64,000 nt of DNA from Pedobacter africanus (GCF_900176535.1 NZ_FWXT01000002.1:434001-498000); one strand, 5' to 3'; counted from the stretch's first letter, positions 34,801 through 42,895 are shown. Program-made: numbers and translations. Notes: generated from the sequence alone by a model not told the origin.

Positions 34801-35565
34801 TGGTTTAGGGCTTCATCACGGAATGATTTCTCATGGTCTACAAATATGACTGGTTCTTTAAATAATAACAAAGTAACCAGCGTTGATGAACTTACTAAAA
34901 CACCATCTCAAATAGTTCAGAGTAGTTCTTTTAGGGTGGGTTATCCGGTAGCCTCTATATGGGCATATAAATTTGCCGGATTAAACGCAACGGGTGTTCC
35001 CCAATGGTATAATGCTACTGGCGCTCCCACTACAGCTACTTTGGGTCCAACTGATGTTGATGCATTAGTCTACATGGGTAATGAGGATCCAAAATATAAC
35101 CTCTCCCTCAATAATGATCTTTCTTATAAAGGAATTTCCCTGAGTATATTTGCTGTATATCAGGGTGGAAATTATTTTAGGGCCAGACAAGTTCCTACAG
35201 CCTTTCCAAGTCCTAGTTATAATCAGACACCTTCCTATTTGCTCAACCGTTGGACACCGACAAATACGAACACCGATATTCCGGGGAGTGGACAGTTTTA
35301 CCAGGTTCCACTAAATGGCCAATACAATTATTCGGATAATCTTATCCGCAGAGCAGATTTTTTTAAAGTAAGAAATATTGTGCTGGGCTATTTGATACCT
35401 CGCGAGCTGGCTGCTAAGGTGAAGGCTTCTAATTTAAGAATGAACCTTCAGGTTAACAACCCAAACATTGTTTGGTACAAACAAAAAGACGTTCGTATAG
35501 ATGCTGAGACAAGCGGAATGCGAATCCCGACTTCAATTATTTTTGGGCTCAACGCTAATTTTTAA
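31894..35565 (+). CDS. SusC/RagA family TonB-linked outer membrane receptor with STN domain
   Basis: 1223 residues. Signal peptide (KLVIIMFIASLMQVSATGFA), then an STN domain (about 45-110; SASLEAVFKKIRTQTGYDFV), a carboxypeptidase-regulatory domain (DIRGFVLDENNVPLPGATVR), and the plug (NILQNLEGLVPGLVQTRLRT, VLKDAAAAAIYGARASNGVI). A 22-strand barrel follows and ends in FGLNANF, with the C-terminal aromatic residue. The STN domain links it to the FecR/sigma pair upstream. It imports a ligand together with the SusD protein whose ATG follows its stop directly. No glycoside hydrolase is nearby, so the substrate is unknown. ATG 31921 is a possible alternative start. Confidence 0.95.
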   Translation: MQIYAFNQGMSRLWLPQKLLLIMKLVIIMFIASLMQVSATGFAQRVSLNEKSASLEAVFKKIRTQTGYDFVYDSKLIDADKKVSLNVRNVDLENALSKILDGQGLAFEIKDKVIVLSKKSPSLLNKIIIGITAQDIRGFVLDENNVPLPGATVRVKGSNKSVSTNENGGFILKDVVAGDVLLISYIGYETREMTLTSELLSKGNIGINLKLTYSSLAEVNIVNTGYQKIQQTKMTGSVTTVGREQLEKRNVTNILQNLEGLVPGLVQTRLRTTIRGLSTLDNTMRGILYVVDGLPIEGGIEQINPYDVESVSVLKDAAAAAIYGARASNGVIVITTKRAKEIGKTVVEVTGNLTVTDKPDYSYQNWMSPAQQVDYESDYYKWWFNGGGNGGPVVANPIGDFDSRINSSNFISPIAYAYYQQKKGLISQPQLEGVLSDLKKNDFLAQYKDNAIQKGIIEQYNVALRTNSGKAQNSLIVNYTTDNNGGNNNSTGGVPTGTNLALINSYTKTLNLFYKGSYSLTKWIDLDYGVNSVIGKIRTHNSEWANNPSNVPAYYKLLNDDGSRAYYYTSRFNGYNPINNENSSALASFKFNHLDELERDFNDNSTINTRYFLNMNIKPVQGLTINPMFQVEDGRNTSSTYSESDSYTMRIIQNAYTTRTGTAGNYTYTNLLPKGGKLATGNSGSTNYTARMQANYNKDFGKHEILALIGSEFRQTLINTGTKAILLGYDDQLQVGSNLVNYGTLYNINNGAPWDANYATRQYHFNQISFDNQTTSALPGLSIDPRETMHRYASGYANITYTYNKKYNLFASARKDYADLFGGDEKYRGRPLWSVGASWIVSRERFIKDIEAINYLKLRSSYGLTGNIKNVTAFLAATTGTNSITQLPNASVSNPPNPQLRWEKTATTNIGIDFSLFTDRLRGSLDWYRRVGTDLFASKRLDPSEGFTSMTVNNASMINKGVELSLAYDWFRASSRNDFSWSTNMTGSLNNNKVTSVDELTKTPSQIVQSSSFRVGYPVASIWAYKFAGLNATGVPQWYNATGAPTTATLGPTDVDALVYMGNEDPKYNLSLNNDLSYKGISLSIFAVYQGGNYFRARQVPTAFPSPSYNQTPSYLLNRWTPTNTNTDIPGSGQFYQVPLNGQYNYSDNLIRRADFFKVRNIVLGYLIPRELAAKVKASNLRMNLQVNNPNIVWYKQKDVRIDAETSGMRIPTSIIFGLNANF

Positions 35566-36984
35566 ATGATAACGAAGATGAAAAAAATATTTTCCTTTCT
35601 AGCCATCATTGTTTCAATGATGCTAATGGCAGGTTGCAAAAAATATACCGACATTACTCCAAAAGGGCAAAATCTCCTTAATAAAGCAAGTGATCTGGAT
35701 TTATTATTGAACGTCAATTTTTCCGGATCGGTCTACGATCACTTGAGGCAGACTATGCTGATTAACGATAATTATCTCCTTGCGGAGAATGTACCAAACG
35801 TAATTTCCGGGGTTCAGAGTATAAATAAGATCTTGCTGACTTATGACCAGACAGGTGATAGGGCAGGTCTGACTGCTACTGATTCGAGATATGAAGGGCT
35901 TTATGCAACCATTTCTAAAGTGGCAAATATTGTGATTACTATGGGCGATCAGGCGAGTGGGGATGCCCAACTGATTAAACAGCTAAAAGCGGAAGCTTAC
36001 ATTTTAAGGGCATTTTTACATTACCGGTTGGTAAATATTTATGCTAAAGCTTATGACCCGGCAACGGCTGCAACTGATGGTGGTATTCCTTATGTAAAGG
36101 ATCTTGCTTTTGATAAAGTTAATGACAAGAAGACTGTGAAAGAGGTTTACGACAATTTATTAGCAGATCTGGATGCAGGAATATCTTCCGGGGCTTTACC
36201 GAACCAGCCTAAAAATAGCATGCGTATTGGAAAAGGCTTTGCTTATGGAGTTAAAGCCCAGGTGTTACTGTCTATGAGGAACTATCCGGCTGCGCTGGAG
36301 GCCGCGAATGAAGCGTTGAAATACAACAGTACGCTGGAAGACCATCGCCCTTTGCTAGCCATCAATCCCATTTCTGCACGTACACTCAACCGGGTTGGAA
36401 TTAGCGCCGCTGATAATATATTTTATGCATTTGGTAATAGTTTCGACCCATCTATCCTGACTGCATCTCCTGAGGTATTGGCAAACTATGAAGCCGGAAA
36501 TATCATCAAAGACCGGACAGAAACCTATAACTACCTTTATGGCCAGTTGTATGTGGGTTTAACCAACAGTCCGGCCTGGCTGGCTATTAATTACCAGGGG
36601 AATTCTGCAGGAATGACTACTTCAGATTTGATTTTGATCAAAGCCGAATGCCTTATCCGCACGAATAAAATTAACGAAGGAATGGATGAGGTAAATAGAA
36701 TTAGAGTTCGCCGCATCGATCCGGCCAATTATGCTGCACTTTCCGCTACAACCGAAGAACAGGCAATGGGTTATCTACAGAAAACGTCGCGAATAGAATT
36801 TATTTTTACGATCAGGAATTTTATCAACATCAAAAGGTGGAATAGGGAGGTCAAATACCAGCAAACGATTACAAGAACAGTTAATGGCAAGACCTATACT
36901 TTGGAACCTGACTCTAAGTTATACATATTCCCATTTCCTCAAAGTGCCACACAGTTTAATGAGACCTTAACACAGAACTACTAA
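35566..36984 (+). CDS. SusD/RagB family outer membrane lipoprotein
   Basis: 472 residues, a typical SusD length. Lipoprotein signal (FSFLAIIVSMMLMAGC), then the TPR-like helical fold with QLKAEAYILRAFLHYRLVNI and YAKAYDPATAATDGGIPYVK, and the C-terminal RIEFIFTIRNFINIKRWNRE region with FPFPQSATQFN near the end. It caps the SusC barrel and binds the ligand at the surface. Start ATG 35566 abuts the receptor's stop codon; M5 at 35578 is an alternative. Confidence 0.95.
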   Translation: MITKMKKIFSFLAIIVSMMLMAGCKKYTDITPKGQNLLNKASDLDLLLNVNFSGSVYDHLRQTMLINDNYLLAENVPNVISGVQSINKILLTYDQTGDRAGLTATDSRYEGLYATISKVANIVITMGDQASGDAQLIKQLKAEAYILRAFLHYRLVNIYAKAYDPATAATDGGIPYVKDLAFDKVNDKKTVKEVYDNLLADLDAGISSGALPNQPKNSMRIGKGFAYGVKAQVLLSMRNYPAALEAANEALKYNSTLEDHRPLLAINPISARTLNRVGISAADNIFYAFGNSFDPSILTASPEVLANYEAGNIIKDRTETYNYLYGQLYVGLTNSPAWLAINYQGNSAGMTTSDLILIKAECLIRTNKINEGMDEVNRIRVRRIDPANYAALSATTEEQAMGYLQKTSRIEFIFTIRNFINIKRWNREVKYQQTITRTVNGKTYTLEPDSKLYIFPFPQSATQFNETLTQNY

Positions 36985-36991
36985 TTTTTAA

Positions 36992-38116
36992 ATGACTATG
37001 AAAAAGAACAATAATTCAGCTGGCATGCTGATCATTTTGATTTGTACACTCTTCATTTTCGGGAATGCAACAGGGCAGCAAAACGCCATATTAAATATCG
37101 GAGATCAGGCACCTCCGCTAAAGTATTCGAAATGGATTAAAGGTGAGCCCATTAGTTCGTTTGCAGGAAGCCGGTTATATGTACTTGAATTCTGGGCCAC
37201 CTGGTGCGGGCCTTGTAAGGCTGCAATGCCACATCTGACTCAGTTACAGCAGCAATATAAGGATAAGGTTACTTTTATTGGTGTAGGAATCTGGGAAAAG
37301 GTGCCGGAGGGTAAGCCCTATGAATCCTCACTGCCATCGGTTGAGAAATTTGTAAAAGGTAATGACGCCAATATGGGCTATGCTGTTATAGCTGACAACA
37401 ATAAGCAGTTTATGGGAAACAAATGGATGAAAGCAGCGGGTGAGAATGGGATCCCATCTACATTTGTAGTAAAAGATAACAAAATCATATGGATTGGCCA
37501 CCCAAATTCCCTGGACAGTATTTTACCTGAAATGCTGGATGGGAAGTACGACATGGAAGCCTTTAAAGCTAAATTTTCGAAAAGCGCGGTGGCAGCCAGA
37601 AAGCAGAATGCCGAATTAATGGCAGTATTTACTCCTTTACAGGATGCTGTAAAAGCTAAGGAATATGCAAAGGCGCTGGAGTTGATTGAACAGCTAAAGG
37701 TAAAGCAGCCGGGTTATAAAACTATGATGGACGGTATGAAATTCAAAATATTGCTGGATATGGATGAAAAAAAAGCCATGGATTTTGCCAAAGAATGGCT
37801 GAAAGAGACAAAATCGGCTTCCTCAGTGGTATTGGGTGATGTATACAATAGGGATGGATTGTCAAAAGATACTTACCTGTGGACAGCCGGGAGTTTCGGA
37901 AATATTGAAACCTTAACAAACCCTGTGCTACTTGATGCACTGGCTACTTGTTTTTCAAAAGGGGGTGATTATCAAAATGCTTTAATTTCCCAGGAAAAGG
38001 CATTAGAATTGGCTAAAAGGGCGTTAAAGGATGGTACTATGGTAGGAAGTATTATGGACTATACTGTGACTGAGTATCAGGAAAAATTGAAAAAATACCA
38101 GGGAATGGTAAACTAA
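36992..38116 (+). CDS. TlpA-like thioredoxin-fold protein
   Basis: 374 residues. A signal peptide or membrane anchor (MLIILICTLFIFGNATGQQ) is followed by an AhpC/TSA-TlpA domain with the active site FWATWCGPCKAAMPHLTQLQ at about residues 68-87 and the cis-Pro region GIPSTFVVKDNKIIWIGHP. A C-terminal about 190-residue helical region contains tandem helices (AKEYAKALELIEQLKVKQPG). It probably keeps periplasmic thiols reduced. Seven bases separate it from susD; receptor-SusD-TlpA operons are common in Pedobacter-like genomes. Confidence 0.9.
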   Translation: MTMKKNNNSAGMLIILICTLFIFGNATGQQNAILNIGDQAPPLKYSKWIKGEPISSFAGSRLYVLEFWATWCGPCKAAMPHLTQLQQQYKDKVTFIGVGIWEKVPEGKPYESSLPSVEKFVKGNDANMGYAVIADNNKQFMGNKWMKAAGENGIPSTFVVKDNKIIWIGHPNSLDSILPEMLDGKYDMEAFKAKFSKSAVAARKQNAELMAVFTPLQDAVKAKEYAKALELIEQLKVKQPGYKTMMDGMKFKILLDMDEKKAMDFAKEWLKETKSASSVVLGDVYNRDGLSKDTYLWTAGSFGNIETLTNPVLLDALATCFSKGGDYQNALISQEKALELAKRALKDGTMVGSIMDYTVTEYQEKLKKYQGMVN

Positions 38117-38135
38117 TTTTAAAAAAGTTTATAGA

Positions 38136-38206
38136 CGAGAATGTAAAATAAATTGTGTCTCTAAGTTAATGATTAACCAATTGACACAATTTATTTTACA
38201 TTCTCG
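38136..38206. repeat. 24-bp perfect inverted repeat
   Basis: CGAGAATGTAAAATAAATTG followed by TGTC (38136-38159) is matched exactly by its reverse complement at 38183-38206, with a 23-bp spacer. It lies between the convergent tlpA-like and MaoC genes. It may be a two-way terminator, but it is longer and less GC-rich than the terminators nearby; a miniature mobile element is also possible. Confidence 0.65.
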
Positions 38207-38249
38207 CCCTAGCCCTAACCAGAGAATCGCCTTCACACTACATCATCTT

Positions 38250-38708
38250 TTATAAAAAATGATATAGGAATACTACATCGCCGTTGTATGCAGGTTTCGG
38301 TTGATCTTTGATGACAAGAGTGGCTTCGATGACAACTTTTGTAACGCCCCTTAAATTTGCAATAGAAAGAAGTTTGGCTTTTAACTGTACTTCGTCATCC
38401 GACAGAACAGGCTGCCCAAATTTAAAGCGTTCTATCCCGTAATTGATTTCCATTTTAATGTTGCGGACCTCTGCAATCTGTTTCCATAAATAGGGAATTA
38501 ATGATAAGGTTAAATAGCCATGGGCTATAGTAGCCTTAAATGGGCCTTCGGCTTCGGCTCTCTGTTTGTCAATGTGTATCCATTGGTGATCCAGGGTTGC
38601 ATCGGCAAATCTGTCAATCTGCTGCTGTGTAATTTGATGCCATTCGGAAACACCTAATTCTCTGCCTAAGTGAGATTTATATTCTTCGTAATTGTTGATG
38701 ATTAACAT
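38250..38708 (-). CDS. MaoC family dehydratase
   Basis: 152 residues, the usual length of single hot-dog MaoC proteins. Motifs: SEWHQITQQQIDRFADATLD then HQWIHIDKQRA (catalytic Asp/His), FKATIAHGYLTLSLIPYL (the conserved AHG loop), and KFGQPVLSDDEVQLKAKLL. It hydrates or dehydrates acyl-CoA thioesters, in the R-specific enoyl-CoA hydratase group. It stands alone on the minus strand; substrate unknown. Confidence 0.9.
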   Translation of the reverse strand: MLIINNYEEYKSHLGRELGVSEWHQITQQQIDRFADATLDHQWIHIDKQRAEAEGPFKATIAHGYLTLSLIPYLWKQIAEVRNIKMEINYGIERFKFGQPVLSDDEVQLKAKLLSIANLRGVTKVVIEATLVIKDQPKPAYNGDVVFLYHFL

Positions 38709-38833
38709 AGTATGTAGACGATTAAGCTGATCTTATCTTTGAGATCAAGTAACAATGATAATAAACCTGCCCGTGAAATAAAATTTAATGTTGATTTTAA
38801 CTTGTGGCAGAAGGAGGATATTACGTAAAATAG

Positions 38834-39166
38834 TTTTACTGTTGTGTTAGCGATATAAATGATAAAACATTTACAAACAGCAGCCTGGCGGGGCAAAATT
38901 ATTTAATTGTTTTTTGTGCTACCTGGTGTGACCCCTGTCAACAAGAATTGCCCAGGTTAAAAGAAATATATGATCAATACAAAGTTAAAGGGCTGAAGGT
39001 AGTATATTTTAACCTGGATAATAGAGTAGAATTATGGAAAGCGTATGTGCTTAAAAACAAGCTGGATTGGATCAACGTTTCTAAAAAGCTAAAAGCTAAA
39101 GTATTTAAAAAATTTCTATTTTTAATAAATAAAACAAAAACCTATGGAAACATTATCTCAAGCTGA
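38834..39166 (+). pseudogene. Broken TlpA-like thioredoxin gene
   Basis: The frame is open from a stop at 38831 with no ATG before the domain starts. It reads SDINDKTFTNSSLAGQNYLI, VFCATWCDPCQQELPRLKEI and LKVVYFNLDNRVELWKAYVL, which is the first two thirds of a TlpA domain with an intact CxxC. It then jumps to a Lys-rich tail (KKLKAKVFKKFLFLINKTKT) that lacks the cis-Pro region. Both ends are lost. It overlaps the start of the GG-leader peptide gene. Confidence 0.7.
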
Positions 39167-39305
39167 AATGGCACAAATTATTGGAGGGGCTCAATGTCCT
39201 CCATTTCCTAAATTTACTGATGAACAATTAAGAGGCTATCTGCTGGATGCCCAGTTAAAGGAAGAACTGGATCAATTGAACTTTGAATGGGACGCAAGTT
39301 TCTAA
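39144..39305 (+). CDS. Double-glycine leader peptide (39144)
   Basis: 53 residues from ATG 39144. The leader METLSQAEMAQIIGG (Gly14-Gly15) matches the double-glycine class. The core of 38 residues is AQCPPFPKFTDEQLRGYLLD and an acidic amphipathic helix (AQLKEELDQLNFEWDASF) with a single Cys. A hairpin follows 20 bases after the stop. A dead copy of its start is at 16488-16552. No transporter is in the window. The acidic core argues against a classic membrane-active bacteriocin; it could be a signalling peptide or a modified natural product. Confidence 0.6.
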   Translation: METLSQAEMAQIIGGAQCPPFPKFTDEQLRGYLLDAQLKEELDQLNFEWDASF

Positions 39306-39326
39306 AGTTCTATTTCTAATGCAAAT

Positions 39327-39358
39327 CTACCTGTTACCAGTTAGTAACAGGTAGTATT
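39327..39358 (+). terminator. Terminator after GG-leader peptide
   Basis: CTACCTGTTAC (39327-39337) pairs with GTAACAGGTAG (39344-39354), followed by TATTTT. It can also serve the convergent HxlR gene. Confidence 0.75.
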
Positions 39359-39727
39359 TTAAGGAATCAGAATCTTTTTTCCGTCTGCATATAATTTCCC
39401 CCATTTACATAAACTATCCAGAATTGGAACAAGGTCAATGCCCTTATTGGTTAAAATATATTTTATACCCGTAGGCACGGTATTCGGTATTTCCTTTTTT
39501 ACAAGGATGGCATGGCCTTCCAACTCCTTTAGCTGTCTTGCCAAGACAGTTTCAGATATATTTGGTAATTTCTGTTGCAGAAGGTGGAAACGATCATTTC
39601 CCTGGAAGATATAATAAACTATCTGGCCTTTCCAGCGGCCACTAATCATACTTATAGCGGAATTGCGTTCACACAGTTGGAATAAAGATTGTTCATTTGC
39701 ATAATCTGTAGACTCTTTTTTTCTCAT
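39359..39727 (-). CDS. HxlR family winged-helix regulator
   Basis: 122 residues from ATG 39727 (the TTG at 39751 adds eight residues and would lie in the operator). HxlR signature: RNSAISMISGRWKGQIVYYI, FHLLQQKLPNISETVLARQL, KELEGHAILVKKEIPNTVPT, GIKYILTNKGIDLVPILDSL. Such regulators often sense electrophiles or oxidants. It is divergent from a DHFR-like gene 108 bases away and probably represses it and itself. Confidence 0.9.
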   Translation of the reverse strand: MRKKESTDYANEQSLFQLCERNSAISMISGRWKGQIVYYIFQGNDRFHLLQQKLPNISETVLARQLKELEGHAILVKKEIPNTVPTGIKYILTNKGIDLVPILDSLCKWGKLYADGKKILIP

Positions 39728-39744
39728 CTTAAAAAATATTGTTC

Positions 39745-39760
39745 CTAACAATTTTGTTAG
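39745..39760. promoter_or_regulatory. Putative HxlR operator
   Basis: CTAACAA TT TTGTTAG, a 7-bp perfect inverted repeat with a 2-base spacer, followed by a second imperfect dyad TATTGTGCACTGCAATA. Both lie between the divergent regulator and DHFR-like genes. Confidence 0.5.
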
Positions 39761-39835
39761 TTATTGTGCACTGCAATAGATTTTAACAATTTCACTATTA
39801 ATTAATATCCTGATAAAACTATTAAAATTTCTGAT

Positions 39836-40366
39836 ATGAAAACCAGCATTTATATTGCAATTTCCACGAACGGACTTATTTCTAATTCAAGAAATGTGCC
39901 GGATTGGCTTTCGCCCGAGTATGGTCAAGGCATGTACAGTATTTGCCAACAGTTCAAGGCGGTAATTATGGGTAAGACTACATATGATATCATTGCACCT
40001 GATTACTTACCGCTTAAAGACGACGGCATAACGATCGTCTTAACTACGCATGAAGACGAAAAGCCTGCAAATCCAACTGTAAATTTCACTAAGGCAGAAC
40101 CGGCTGAAATTATACAACGCCTGGCAGATGAAGGTTATGAACAGGCTGTAATTATTGGCGGAACAATGACCATTAGTCAATTTATTAAAGCCGGGCTTGT
40201 TGACGATATCTATCTGATCGTAGAGCCGGTATTGTTTGATGGTGGATTACCGCTATTAAAAGATGTAGCCAGAGATTTGAAATTGAATTTAGTAGATGTA
40301 GCAAAGTTGAATGCCAATACGGTTCAACTTCATTACCAGCTGCTTTCGGTAGTGGCGGGAGGTTGA
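39836..40366 (+). CDS. Dihydrofolate reductase-like (RibD C-terminal domain) protein
   Basis: 176 residues. Start MKTSIYIAISTNGLISNS, then AVIMGKTTYDIIAPDYLPLK, TIVLTTHEDEKPANPT, YEQAVIIGGTMTISQFIKAG and DDIYLIVEPVLFDGGLPLLK: the NADPH-binding RibD_C/YyaP pattern. It is a predicted reductase with unknown substrate, not the housekeeping DHFR. It is divergent from the HxlR regulator that likely controls it. Confidence 0.88.
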   Translation: MKTSIYIAISTNGLISNSRNVPDWLSPEYGQGMYSICQQFKAVIMGKTTYDIIAPDYLPLKDDGITIVLTTHEDEKPANPTVNFTKAEPAEIIQRLADEGYEQAVIIGGTMTISQFIKAGLVDDIYLIVEPVLFDGGLPLLKDVARDLKLNLVDVAKLNANTVQLHYQLLSVVAGG

Positions 40367-40407
40367 ATACTGTTTTTATCTGGATGCGAATTCAATACGC
40401 TTTTTGG

Positions 40408-41526
40408 TTATTTTAGAAGCGTATCAATCCAAGCAGAGATCACATCAAGCACTTTTGTGCTAATGGTTTCATCTATTTCTTTTGCTTCTGCGAACAAACC
40501 CGTTTTCGAGAACTGCATCATATGGCTTATACCCGGTAAGATCACTAATTTTGATTTAGGGTTAAAGTTTGCTGCCATCGAGGCAAGCATCTTTGGTCCG
40601 TAATATTTCGGGTCGACATTTAGATCGTTCTCGCCAAGTATGATGAGAACCGGACATTTTACTTCAAGCAAATGATCATGCTGATTTTGATTGGCTGCGA
40701 CGTAGAACTGTTCACTTGATAAAATATTAACCCTCGTATAAAAGCCTTTTCTAAGCTCTTCTTGTTCCTGGGCAGAGAGCTTTTGAAGTTCTTCATCCGC
40801 AATTTTGCGAATGGCATGCATTCGTTTATCATAGCTGGGCTCATTGATAGTATAATAAATGCTTTTCGCAACAAATGCACTATCAGCTTGCTGTAAGCGC
40901 GCCGATTTACCACTAGCTTTCGCCATCAGTTTACTTTGCTGAGCAACAATCATATGTGGATAATTATTAACTGCACCGCCGAGCAGAATAGAAAACCAGA
41001 CGTTATTCCGCGGCTCAGTTGATAGCACGATACCTTGGGATGCTCCTGCACTATGCCCAATGATTCCGATTTTATTATGATTAATCATTGTATGTCTCTT
41101 TAGGAACTCCAGGCCAGCACGAGCATCATTAAGATAATCACTTTCTGTCATTTCACTAATTTTTTTTGACCCTATGGTTGATTTACCCGCACCTCTGTCA
41201 TCAAACCTTAAGGTTGCAAAGCCTTTTCTGGTCAGGAAATCTGACAATACAAACATCATTTGATGGTTATATACAGGTTGATTACGTGAGGTTTGCCCTG
41301 AGCCACCAATTATTAAAATTGCTTTGAAAGGTCCTTTACCTTTGGGTAAAGTTAGCGTTGCCGACAGATGCACTGAAGTGTCTTCCTTAACCTGATAATT
41401 TACCTCCAGAACTTGATATGGAAGAGGCGCTTTAGGGGTTTGCGGTCGCTCTTGTCCCAATGTTCTGGTAATTATGAAACTAAGTAACACGCTGGCTCCG
41501 AACGTAAAAATTTTCAATTGGTTCAT
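40408..41526 (-). CDS. Secreted alpha/beta hydrolase
   Basis: 372 residues from ATG 41526. Signal peptide (FGASVLLSFIITRTLGQ), oxyanion region GPFKAILIIGGSGQTSR, nucleophile in IIGHSAGASQGI, acid in VLIILGENDLNVD and His in LPGISHMMQFSK. The domain is of the BAAT/DLH-like or S9-type esterase group (YbbA/Hydrolase_4 style). Two TGTCTAC-type repeats 21 bp apart lie 61 bases upstream of the start, so it is a proposed member of the LytTR regulon. Confidence 0.88.
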   Translation of the reverse strand: MNQLKIFTFGASVLLSFIITRTLGQERPQTPKAPLPYQVLEVNYQVKEDTSVHLSATLTLPKGKGPFKAILIIGGSGQTSRNQPVYNHQMMFVLSDFLTRKGFATLRFDDRGAGKSTIGSKKISEMTESDYLNDARAGLEFLKRHTMINHNKIGIIGHSAGASQGIVLSTEPRNNVWFSILLGGAVNNYPHMIVAQQSKLMAKASGKSARLQQADSAFVAKSIYYTINEPSYDKRMHAIRKIADEELQKLSAQEQEELRKGFYTRVNILSSEQFYVAANQNQHDHLLEVKCPVLIILGENDLNVDPKYYGPKMLASMAANFNPKSKLVILPGISHMMQFSKTGLFAEAKEIDETISTKVLDVISAWIDTLLK

Positions 41527-41580
41527 TTTTAATTAAAGTTTAAACAAAGTTATATCCCGTTCAATTTTAAAACCCAATCA

Positions 41581-41608
41581 GTAGACATAAAGCAACTATT
41601 GGTAGACC
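41581..41608 (-). promoter_or_regulatory. LytTR-type repeat pair (alpha/beta hydrolase)
   Basis: On the minus strand GGTCTAC (41608-41602) and TGTCTAC (41587-41581), 21 bp apart. The proximal copy starts 61 bases before the start codon at 41526. Confidence 0.6.
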
Positions 41609-41686
41609 AACCCCCCCGAAACCTTCCGGATTTTGATATAATAACAATAGCGTAAATCGGGTATAGATTGTTTGATTGGATGAGTA

Positions 41687-41714
41687 TGTCGACAAAAATC
41701 TTGTATCCGTCGAC
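41687..41714 (+). promoter_or_regulatory. LytTR-type repeat pair (before SnoaL remnant)
   Basis: TGTCGAC at 41687 and CGTCGAC at 41708, 21 bp apart, 100 bases before the dead SnoaL-like gene. Confidence 0.55.
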
Positions 41715-41807
41715 CTGGATTCTAAATTTAGTAGAATTTCAACAGATTTGGATGTTAACTAGAAAAAAGAGCTAAAATATTGAGGGAAACAACTTATTTA
41801 AATTTAT

Positions 41808-42066
41808 ATGGAAATACATAAGGCAGTAATTAAAGAATTTATTGAAACTGTATGGAATGGAAAGCAAATGGATAAACTGGAAAACTTCTTAACAGAGGAT
41901 TGGTAACTGGAGAGGTCATCTGCCAACCGCCAAGCATATCAAGACTAATGGTTACAGATTCTTCCGACTGGAAAATGGCAAAATTGCGGAACATTGGGCT
42001 TTGATTGACGGAAATCAAATAGAAGAAACTATTGCCGGCGTCGCTCATGGATGCCTGGTAAAATAG
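41808..42066 (+). pseudogene. SnoaL-like (ester cyclase family) gene remnant
   Basis: ATG 41808 begins MEIHKAVIKEFIETVWNGKQ followed by MDKLENFLTEDW, then a stop. In another frame the protein resumes: TNGYRFFRLENGKIAEHWAL, IDGNQIEETIAGVAHGCLVK, stop at 42066. This is the start and end of a SnoaL-type alpha+beta barrel protein (usually about 130 residues) with the middle deleted and the frame lost. Confidence 0.75.
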
Positions 42067-42101
42067 AACTTGTTAAGGACGACTGAAAATGATGAATTAA
42101 T

Positions 42102-42133
42102 ACAACAAGCCAACCGAATAGTTGGCTTGTTGT
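42102..42133. terminator. Two-way terminator hairpin
   Basis: ACAACAAGCCAAC (42102-42114) pairs perfectly with GTTGGCTTGTTGT (42121-42133). It serves the minus-strand lipoprotein gene and the dead SnoaL gene. Confidence 0.75.
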
Positions 42134-42154
42134 ATATATATAGGGGAAAGAATA

Positions 42155-42895
42155 TTATTTTTTATAACTCAGCGCAGCAATTGGGTCGGATATACTTCCC
42201 GGGAAGTTAATAATTGCACTTAGCGCATATGGGTCATTTGAATCTCGTTTTTTAAGCTGTAAACTAATTTTATTAGTGCCCTGACCGTAAGCAGCAGTTG
42301 CAAAATACCTTCCGATCGGGATATCGCGGATTACGAAATATGAGGAAACCCTAACGGGATTAATTTTAATTACTGTACCATTTGAGCCATCAATAATTGG
42401 TCCTACAGGGGTAAGCGTAAACTCGACCTTCTCAAAGTCTTCAATTGGCACTATATAGATATCTGGACTTAATTCACAAGTGCCTCCATAAAACCCGGTA
42501 TTATCGGGCATTGCGCCAGATAGCTTCCACACGAAGTTTCGCACAGCCCCCTCTTTATTGAAAAGCTCGTTATTATCTGGGTGTAGGGGCATATGATATT
42601 CTACGCCATTATAATTTTTTTTAATATATGCTGATGCTTGAAATATCCCAACTGAAGTTAATTCTATTTTATACGTGCCGTTCTGGCTGGTTAAAACGGT
42701 TCGGGTATTATGATTTCCAGTCATCTGATTTTCAACAGTAACTTCAACATTTGCTAAAGGATTTCCTTTGCTGTCAGTAACTTTTCCTGTAACCGCATTT
42801 GCTACCACTCCAGGTTCACCTTGCGTGCCTGATTTTTTACATGCTGTTACTACAATAATAAACCCAATAAGTGTGGGCAAAAGATATTTTTTCAT
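42155..42895 (-). CDS. Lipoprotein with carboxypeptidase-regulatory-like domain
   Basis: 246 residues from ATG 42895. Lipoprotein signal (YLLPTLIGFIIVVTAC), then a CarboxypepD_reg domain (VTGKVTDSKGNPLANVEVTV; TSQNGTYKIEL) and about 140 residues of beta-rich sequence (VEFTLTPVGPIIDGSNGTVI). It is a surface or periplasmic lipoprotein of unknown role. A weak 21-bp-spaced repeat pair (AATCGAC at 42960) is 65 bases upstream of the start, the same distance as in neighbouring genes. Confidence 0.75.
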   Translation of the reverse strand: MKKYLLPTLIGFIIVVTACKKSGTQGEPGVVANAVTGKVTDSKGNPLANVEVTVENQMTGNHNTRTVLTSQNGTYKIELTSVGIFQASAYIKKNYNGVEYHMPLHPDNNELFNKEGAVRNFVWKLSGAMPDNTGFYGGTCELSPDIYIVPIEDFEKVEFTLTPVGPIIDGSNGTVIKINPVRVSSYFVIRDIPIGRYFATAAYGQGTNKISLQLKKRDSNDPYALSAIINFPGSISDPIAALSYKK

